In this document: positions 6,195 to 10,409 of the stretch, in pieces | How positions within the stretch are numbered: the stretch's first letter is position 1 | Layout of the letters: every line of letters begins with the position of its first letter | Assembly (NCBI GenBank): GCA_003133005.1 | Contig: PKZI01000049.1 | Coordinates: forward strand, 1 to 10,409 | Length of the DNA stretch: 10,409 nucleotides | Origin: Acidimicrobiaceae bacterium | GTDB lineage: Bacteria > Actinomycetota > Acidimicrobiia > Acidimicrobiales > RAAP-2 | Direction: 5' to 3' | Position numbers and translations under genes: made by a program | The notes under the pieces: model-generated | Told to the model about the DNA's origin: nothing | Database searches by the model: none | The model's input: the letters and a program-made list of their open reading frames with translations, nothing else

Positions 6195-7327
6195 GAGCCT
6201 TCGTAGAACGCTACGACTGTTGAGGCAACGCGGTGGACCTCGTCGTCGGTGAGTTCTGCCCACATGGGAAGGTTCAGAATTCTCTCCGGAAGTGTCGAGG
6301 CGACCTTTAGTTCACCCGCGACCCGATAGGGATGGTCGCGGTACGCCCCTTGTTCATTGACCAATCGCGGATAGACGACTTGCGCTCCCACACCGTGGTC
6401 AATCAAGAAGGTGCGCAGTGCCTCTCGCTCGTCGCTGAGCACCGTATACATGTAATAGACGTGCTTACCCGTCACGTCCTTTGCGGGAAGGGCTAACGGC
6501 GTCGCGCTCAGACGTTCGTCGTAGATCGCGGCGACTCGACGACGGCCCTCGACCTGGCTCGCCAACTGACCCAGTTTCACGCGCAGGAAGGCAGCCTGCA
6601 TCTCGTCGAGTCGCTCTTGGTAGCCAAGTATCTCGTGATCGTGTTTCGTCGTGGTCTGACCCATGTAGCGAAGTTGTCGTAGCTTCGCGTCAAGTTCCGC
6701 GTTACTCGTGGCTGTGATACCACCGTCGCCCAAAGCACCCATGACCTTGGTGGGATAAAAGGAGAACGCGGCCAGTTCACCGAGGGAACCCGCACTCTTG
6801 CCGCGTAAATCCGCACCATGGGCGTGCGCGGCGTCTTCGAGGATCGGTATGCCCGGCGCCGCGGCGCGAATTGCGTCGACGTCAGCGCATTGACCGTACA
6901 TGTGCACGGGGATGATGGCCTTTGTCTTTTCGGAGAGCGCATCGGCGAGGGTGCTCGGATCCAAGTTGAAGGTATCGGGATCGACATCCACAAATACTGG
7001 CGTGGCTCCCACGTAGGTGATCGCAAAAGCGGTGGCGACGTAGGTATTGGGGACAGTGATCACCTCATCACCCGGACCCACACCAAGGGCACGCAGTCCA
7101 AGAGTAAGCGCCGTCGTACCGCTGCTCACGCCAACCGCGGAGAAGGTGCCGCAGTAGGTGGCAAACTCGCGCTCGAACTCTGCCAGTTGCACACCGAGCG
7201 TGAACCGGTCGCCCTCGAGCACCTCTTCGAAGGCGGTGCGCAACTGATCACGAATCTTCAAATGGTAGCGATGAATTGACTCCACTGGAATGGGGGGCAA
7301 ATTGGTTTTTTGGCTCACATCAGCCAC
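6191..7327 (-). CDS. DegT/DnrJ/EryC1/StrS-family PLP-dependent sugar aminotransferase
   Basis: A 378-residue fold-type I aminotransferase of the family that moves an amino group between glutamate or glutamine and keto-sugars or keto-cyclitols. Motifs: SSGTTAL (68-74) for cofactor phosphate binding, GPGDEVITVPNTYVATA in the same region as relatives, the PIPILED-type strand with Asp165 (LEDAAHAHGA) facing the pyridine nitrogen, the Schiff-base Lys194 in FSFYPTK, then GDGG (200-203). All catalytic residues are present. The GTG at 7327 is preferred because AAAGGA lies eight bases upstream; an earlier GTG at 7351 overlaps the regulator's stop and has no such site. The stop overlaps the GH4 start by four bases, a sign of coupled translation. 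Being next to GH4 and a sugar kinase, and with no glycosyltransferase nearby, it may serve sugar catabolism rather than antibiotic-sugar synthesis. Confidence 0.92.
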   Translation of the reverse strand: MADVSQKTNLPPIPVESIHRYHLKIRDQLRTAFEEVLEGDRFTLGVQLAEFEREFATYCGTFSAVGVSSGTTALTLGLRALGVGPGDEVITVPNTYVATAFAITYVGATPVFVDVDPDTFNLDPSTLADALSEKTKAIIPVHMYGQCADVDAIRAAAPGIPILEDAAHAHGADLRGKSAGSLGELAAFSFYPTKVMGALGDGGITATSNAELDAKLRQLRYMGQTTTKHDHEILGYQERLDEMQAAFLRVKLGQLASQVEGRRRVAAIYDERLSATPLALPAKDVTGKHVYYMYTVLSDEREALRTFLIDHGVGAQVVYPRLVNEQGAYRDHPYRVAGELKVASTLPERILNLPMWAELTDDEVHRVASTVVAFYEGS

Positions 7328-7335
7328 TAGGGCGT

Positions 7336-7341
7336 TCCTTT
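7336..7341 (-). promoter_or_regulatory. Ribosome binding site deciding the aminotransferase start
   Basis: The minus strand reads AAAGGA, then eight bases, then GTG at 7327. This fixes the start eight codons inside the longest open frame. Confidence 0.65.
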
Positions 7342-7350
7342 CAAGCGGCA

Positions 7351-8112
7351 CTACTCAACACGACGTAAGACGTCAAAGGTGAATCGATCACCACGGTGAT
7401 AGTCGTGCGAGAAAATTACGGGCGTGCCATCGGAGGCGAGATTCAGTTGCACCATCAAGAGCCACGGAATCTTTTTCTCAAGTCCGTACTTCCTCTCGAT
7501 TCTCGTGGGAAGAAAGTCGGCGTGCAGTGTGGTGACAGCAGAAACTGGTGACATCCCAGCGGCATCCAATTCTCCGTAGAGCGAACCGTTCCACTTGTCA
7601 TATGAAATATCGGGAAGCAAGTGAACGGGCACGACGTCAATTGAATAAATCAGGGGCTCTTCACCGTAAAGTCGGAGGCGCTCCAAGTGAAAGACCTCGT
7701 CGTCAGTCGTTAAGTCGAGCTGCTTCGCTTCTTGCTCCATTGCCAAACGCTTCTCTGACGTCACGATTACGTTGGTCACGTCATAACCGTGACTCGCGAG
7801 AAGTCCCGTGACGCTCTCGAGGCGCGTAATTGGTTGACGGAGCGGCGGCGTGCTCGAGACGTATCGACCTTGTCCACGACGAACTCGAATGAGATCCTCC
7901 GCTTCGAGACGTTTCAAGGCCTCTCGTACCGTGGTTCGACCGACGCGAAAATGCGTGGCCAACTCTTCCTCGGTGGGAATTTTCGATCCTGTAGTAAACA
8001 CTCCGTCGCCGATCATTTGACGAATGGTGTCGGCGAGTCGACCTTCGAGCGATCCAGTTTGGGTGACCATGGGTAAGACGGAATCGAGTGGGTTTACCGT
8101 GGAAGGACTCAT
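7351..8112 (-). CDS. GntR-family transcriptional regulator, HutC type with UTRA domain
   Basis: A 253-residue repressor-type protein. The N-terminal winged helix-turn-helix spans about residues 22-86: LADTIRQMIGDG, IPTEEELATHFRVGRTTVRE with recognition helix RTTVREALKRLEAE, and the wing RVRRGQGRYV. After a short linker a UTRA ligand-binding domain (about 92-250) shows EEVFHLERLRL-type (here DEVFHLERLRL), PLIYSIDVVP and the closing strands GTPVIFSHDYHRGDRFTF. UTRA domains of this subfamily sense small ligands, often phosphorylated sugars or amino-acid derivatives, that release the protein from DNA. The gene starts one base after the dehydrogenase stop, with AAAGGA at 8123-8128, and is the second gene of the operon, so it probably controls its own transcription. 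The operator is likely the TGTC/GACA cluster in the divergent region. Confidence 0.92.
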   Translation of the reverse strand: MSPSTVNPLDSVLPMVTQTGSLEGRLADTIRQMIGDGVFTTGSKIPTEEELATHFRVGRTTVREALKRLEAEDLIRVRRGQGRYVSSTPPLRQPITRLESVTGLLASHGYDVTNVIVTSEKRLAMEQEAKQLDLTTDDEVFHLERLRLYGEEPLIYSIDVVPVHLLPDISYDKWNGSLYGELDAAGMSPVSAVTTLHADFLPTRIERKYGLEKKIPWLLMVQLNLASDGTPVIFSHDYHRGDRFTFDVLRRVE

Positions 8113-8113
8113 C

Positions 8114-9148
8114 TCACACCAATCCTTTCGTCAAGCTCTCCATTTCGGACCTGCTTAACGTGCGTTCATTTATGACACTGTAGGGTAACGCTGTCTCGAC
8201 GACGAACCTTGGTAGCTCGCGAATGATGCTGCGCAGTTCACTCGCGCTAATGCCAATGTCGTCAGGTCGCCAACGTACCTTCGCACGCGTGGCGGCGCCC
8301 ATCACCACATCGTCTCGATTTTCCTGCCAGCGGCTCATCAAAACTGCGCCCAGAACCACAAGCTCGCCGTGCACAAAATTCCGACCCGTCAACTTCTCAG
8401 CGAGATACGCAAAGTAGTGCTCGGAGCCTTCTTCCATCTGCGCGTGACCCTGCGCAACTGTCATGTCGTTGACGTCACAATAACCAGACATCAAGGTGAC
8501 CACTCCTCGCTCACTCACGCGCGCGATTTCCTCCGCGTCGTGCAAAGTCGCGGCAAGTATTGATTCCGCGACTTGGGCGATGTCCGAATTGAAACTAACC
8601 GTTCCGGCAAGCGCGCCGAGGCGCCAATCGAACAGTCCCGTATGAATCGAAAGTAGATCGCCAATGCCGGCACGGTTCAGGTGAATGGGCGCAGTCCGCA
8701 CCAAGGTGACATCCACAACGACGCGCTTAGGAATGGCAAAACCTTGGTAGTGAACGCCGCCCCCGTCGCGCACGGCAACCATATTTGTGACCGACGCGTC
8801 AACACTGATACTCGAAGGGACAAGATAAAGAGGAGTTTGGTGTGACCAGCCGATCCACTTGGCCGTGTCCATGACGACACCGCCTCCCACACCAACCACG
8901 GGTAAATTCTCAGGCGTCATTTCAACAGCGCGCGTTAATACGTCTGCGTCCAACGACGTAGCGAGCAGCACTTTTCCCGCTCGCTCCAGTACTTTTCCGT
9001 CAACCGACGCGATTGGCCCGTCCTGAGTTATCAACGTGAATCCGGGCTCGACGTTCATAAGTTCTCGAGTAAGGATGTCAGTGCCAATCGTCACGAGCTC
9101 CTTGGTTGGTCGCTCGAGTGAAGGAAGTGGATTCGTCGCACCAGCCAT
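8114..9148 (-). CDS. AraM/sn-glycerol-1-phosphate dehydrogenase-like metal-dependent dehydrogenase
   Basis: A 344-residue member of the glycerol-1-phosphate dehydrogenase branch of the iron-containing alcohol dehydrogenase and dehydroquinate synthase-like superfamily. Enzymes here interconvert ketones and secondary alcohols of small polyols or phosphates with NAD(P)H. Visible: the dinucleotide loop GVGGGVVMDTAKW (86-98), PSSISVDASVTN (111-122), and probable metal ligands Asp164 in AGIGD, His244 in GSEH and His260 in VHGE, the expected D-H-H spacing. Bacterial AraM makes glycerol-1-phosphate, but the operon contains no lipid genes, and other polyol or cyclitol substrates are possible. It is the first gene of the operon. 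The ATG at 9148 has no ribosome site but lies right at the predicted transcript start, suggesting a leaderless message. A GTG at codon 19 has a site too close to be a better choice. Confidence 0.83.
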   Translation of the reverse strand: MAGATNPLPSLERPTKELVTIGTDILTRELMNVEPGFTLITQDGPIASVDGKVLERAGKVLLATSLDADVLTRAVEMTPENLPVVGVGGGVVMDTAKWIGWSHQTPLYLVPSSISVDASVTNMVAVRDGGGVHYQGFAIPKRVVVDVTLVRTAPIHLNRAGIGDLLSIHTGLFDWRLGALAGTVSFNSDIAQVAESILAATLHDAEEIARVSERGVVTLMSGYCDVNDMTVAQGHAQMEEGSEHYFAYLAEKLTGRNFVHGELVVLGAVLMSRWQENRDDVVMGAATRAKVRWRPDDIGISASELRSIIRELPRFVVETALPYSVINERTLSRSEMESLTKGLV

Positions 9149-9157
9149 ATGGCATCA

Positions 9158-9188
9158 ATTGTAACAACTGTCTTTAGTTATCTGACAA
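9158..9188 (-). promoter_or_regulatory. Promoter of the five-gene operon, likely leaderless
   Basis: On the minus strand, TTGTCA (9183-9188) and TACAAT (9158-9163) are 19 bases apart. The -10 box matches the consensus at five of six positions and has the extended TG (9165-9166) that compensates for a long spacer. Transcription would begin near 9149-9152, only a few bases from the ATG at 9148. Confidence 0.5.
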
Positions 9189-9212
9189 CAGACATCAGTT
9201 GACATTTGACAT
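9166..9212. promoter_or_regulatory. Probable operator region of the GntR/HutC regulator
   Basis: Between the two divergent promoters are a TGTC at 9169, GACA cores at 9184, 9191, 9201 and 9208, the partial inverted repeat AACTGTCT (9166-9173) with AGACATCAGTT (9190-9200), and two exactly tandem TTGACAT heptamers (9199-9212). ACTGTCT/AGAC-type half-sites recall the ACTGGTCTAGACCAGT operators of HutC-type regulators, but the spacing differs, so assignment to this regulator is inferred. Confidence 0.35.
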
Positions 9213-9227
9213 TTCATCCACTATGTT
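9199..9227 (+). promoter_or_regulatory. Promoter of the APC permease gene
   Basis: A perfect -35 TTGACA (9199-9204) and TATGTT (9222-9227) are separated by 17 bases. The transcript would start near 9234, giving a leader of about 15 bases that just includes the AGGAGG ribosome site (9238-9243). The -35 lies inside the GACA cluster, so a bound regulator would block it. Confidence 0.6.
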
Positions 9228-9248
9228 GTCCGCTTTTAGGAGGACACG

Positions 9249-10409
9249 ATGACCGACGTAAGCGGGCTCACTGACAGTGAAAAGGCAACCGAAGCGGCCG
9301 AAGGTGGGGGCCTCGCGAGAAACGTACTCGGACTCTGGGATGGTGTCGTCCTTGGTTTCGCGAGCGCAGCACCTGGAGTAAGTATTGCCGGCGTCCTGGG
9401 TGGGCTAACGGGAGCGTCCGGTTACGGGGCGCTGTTGGCCCTGCTCGTAGGTTTTCTCCCCCTCGTGTTCATCGCACTTGGATTCCTCTATCTCAACCGC
9501 TGGAAGGCTGACGTCGGAATCTCTTACGCATGGGTCGGTCGCATCTTGAGCCCCGTCGTGGGCGCGTTCGTCGGCATCCTCATCATCATCGCCTTTGTTG
9601 TTTCAAATTCGTTCTCCATCATCCCCGCTGCCACAAACTTCTTAACCGTATTTTCAACCGCGGACGCCAACAACAAGTGGCTCGTCACAATTGTTGGCAC
9701 GATCATTCTCGTGCTGATAACGGCACTCGTCGTGGGCGGCATTCGACTCGCGGCACGGTTTCAGTGGATATTCACTGGTTTCGAAATGTGCGTTATCTCA
9801 GGATTTGGCATCACGGCATTGGTGCACGGACTTCACGCTCACGCCCATCATGTCAAAGGTGCTGCGGTACCCTCAATCAGTTGGTTCTCCTTTCATTCTG
9901 CCGGAGGATCATCGGGTCTCGTCGCGGGTCTCTTGATTGCGGTTTTCTGGTATTCCGGGTGGGAAACGTCAGTCGTAGTGAACGAAGAGACGCGCAATCA
10001 ACGTCGCAATCCCGGTCTCGCTGGCGTAGGGAGCTTGGTCGGCGTTCTCATCGTTTCACTCTTTTTGTCAATCATTTTTCTCTCCGCGGTGGCGCCCGGT
10101 TCCATGGCCAACAACGCTTCCTGGCTCTCTGAGCTTGGTTTTCAATTAGCGGGAAAGCCTTGGGGTTACTTCCTCACCGTCGCGATTCTCGTGGCCTACC
10201 TCGGAGGTATTGAGACCACGATCATTACCTTTGGCAATGTCGGTTATTCAATGGGTCGCGACGGCGTCATCTGGCGGTCGTTCGCCAAAGTTTCGGACCG
10301 CACGCAAATGCCGTGGCTGGCCATAAGCGTGCTTACGTTCCCTTGTTTTATAATTTTTCTCATCCAAATTTGGACCGGCGGCACCTTGGCGTCGATCCTC
10401 GGTGACCTC
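9249..10409 (+). CDS. APC-family amino acid/amine permease, C-terminally truncated by the window end
   Basis: The frame runs open for 387 residues from ATG 9249 to the window end; APC transporters usually have about 450-500 residues, so two or three helices are missing. The start follows AGGAGG by five bases. After a hydrophilic cytoplasmic N-terminus, about nine membrane segments are visible: roughly 29-54, 60-82, 102-124, 145-163, 172-192, 222-243, 260-281, 305-330 and 355-376. Family signatures are ASAAPGVSIAG in helix 1 (unwound substrate site), FWYSGWETSVVVNEE (233-247) at helix 6, and YSMGRDGVIWRSFAKV (333-348) in the loop after helix 8. The external loop after helix 5 holds an unusual HGLHAHAHH (193-201). 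It probably imports the amine-bearing substrate of the divergent operon. Confidence 0.9.
   Translation, partial: MTDVSGLTDSEKATEAAEGGGLARNVLGLWDGVVLGFASAAPGVSIAGVLGGLTGASGYGALLALLVGFLPLVFIALGFLYLNRWKADVGISYAWVGRILSPVVGAFVGILIIIAFVVSNSFSIIPAATNFLTVFSTADANNKWLVTIVGTIILVLITALVVGGIRLAARFQWIFTGFEMCVISGFGITALVHGLHAHAHHVKGAAVPSISWFSFHSAGGSSGLVAGLLIAVFWYSGWETSVVVNEETRNQRRNPGLAGVGSLVGVLIVSLFLSIIFLSAVAPGSMANNASWLSELGFQLAGKPWGYFLTVAILVAYLGGIETTIITFGNVGYSMGRDGVIWRSFAKVSDRTQMPWLAISVLTFPCFIIFLIQIWTGGTLASILGDL

Noticed and set aside
6195..6263. Extended start of the GH4 gene
   Set aside because: It would overlap the aminotransferase coding region by over 70 bases and add residues before the NAD-binding strand; the ATGA overlap start fits better.
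6818..7279. A 153-codon plus-strand frame opposite the aminotransferase
   Set aside because: It is the antisense reading of a strongly conserved enzyme and shows no motif or ribosome site of its own.
7328..7351. Earlier GTG start of the aminotransferase
   Set aside because: It overlaps the regulator stop and its codons contain the AAAGGA ribosome site used by the GTG at 7327.
4052..9148. An antibiotic amino-sugar biosynthesis cluster, suggested by the DegT gene
   Set aside because: There is no glycosyltransferase, nucleotide-sugar enzyme, cyclitol synthase or scaffold gene, while the GH4, the kinase and the permease point to uptake and breakdown.
9530..10132. A 200-codon plus-strand frame within the permease
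   Set aside because: It is out of frame with the clear membrane protein, rich in Arg, His and Ser, and lacks any family motif.

Overview
The window reads as chromosomal DNA of an actinobacterium. It is moderately GC-rich, several genes start with GTG, and it has an F420/NADP-reductase-type protein, a class III-like PPK2 and a likely leaderless operon start. The exact lineage cannot be fixed from the sequence alone; an acidimicrobial or aquatic actinobacterial origin is a guess. All functional calls come from motifs and family resemblance, with no database search.

Layout. Bases 1-105 are the C-terminal tail of a short-chain dehydrogenase. A small NADP-binding, F420-reductase-like oxidoreductase follows (237-854). 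Then comes about 1.05 kb without a convincing gene (855-1903). It holds a tRNA T-arm-like fragment, a helically phased array of GGACGT-type repeats, two doubtful small minus-strand ORFs and a few short inverted repeats. Next is a two-gene plus-strand unit: glycerate kinase (1904-3004) and polyphosphate kinase 2 (3016-3936), separated by 11 bases.

From 9148 down to 4052 on the minus strand runs a tightly packed five-gene operon: an AraM/glycerol-1-phosphate-dehydrogenase-like metal-dependent dehydrogenase, a GntR/HutC-type regulator with a UTRA domain, a DegT/DnrJ/EryC1 PLP sugar aminotransferase, a glycoside hydrolase family 4 (GH4) NAD-dependent enzyme, and a ROK-family sugar kinase. Gaps are 1, 23, -4 and 7 bases. 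Diverging from its promoter is an APC-family amine/amino-acid permease (9249 to the window end, truncated). The 100-base divergent region carries good promoters for both directions and a cluster of TGTC/GACA motifs that probably forms the regulator's operator.

The most interesting part is this operon plus its transporter. It joins a transporter class for amines, a transaminase that uses keto-sugars, a glycosidase that works through a 3-keto intermediate, a polyol/keto dehydrogenase and a sugar kinase, under a ligand-sensing repressor. The simplest reading is uptake and breakdown of an amino sugar, aminocyclitol or amine-bearing glycoside. The GH4 active-site tetrapeptide (CEAP) and the ROK zinc motif (third Cys replaced by Asp) both differ from the forms I know, so a new substrate is plausible. 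This pathway is inference.
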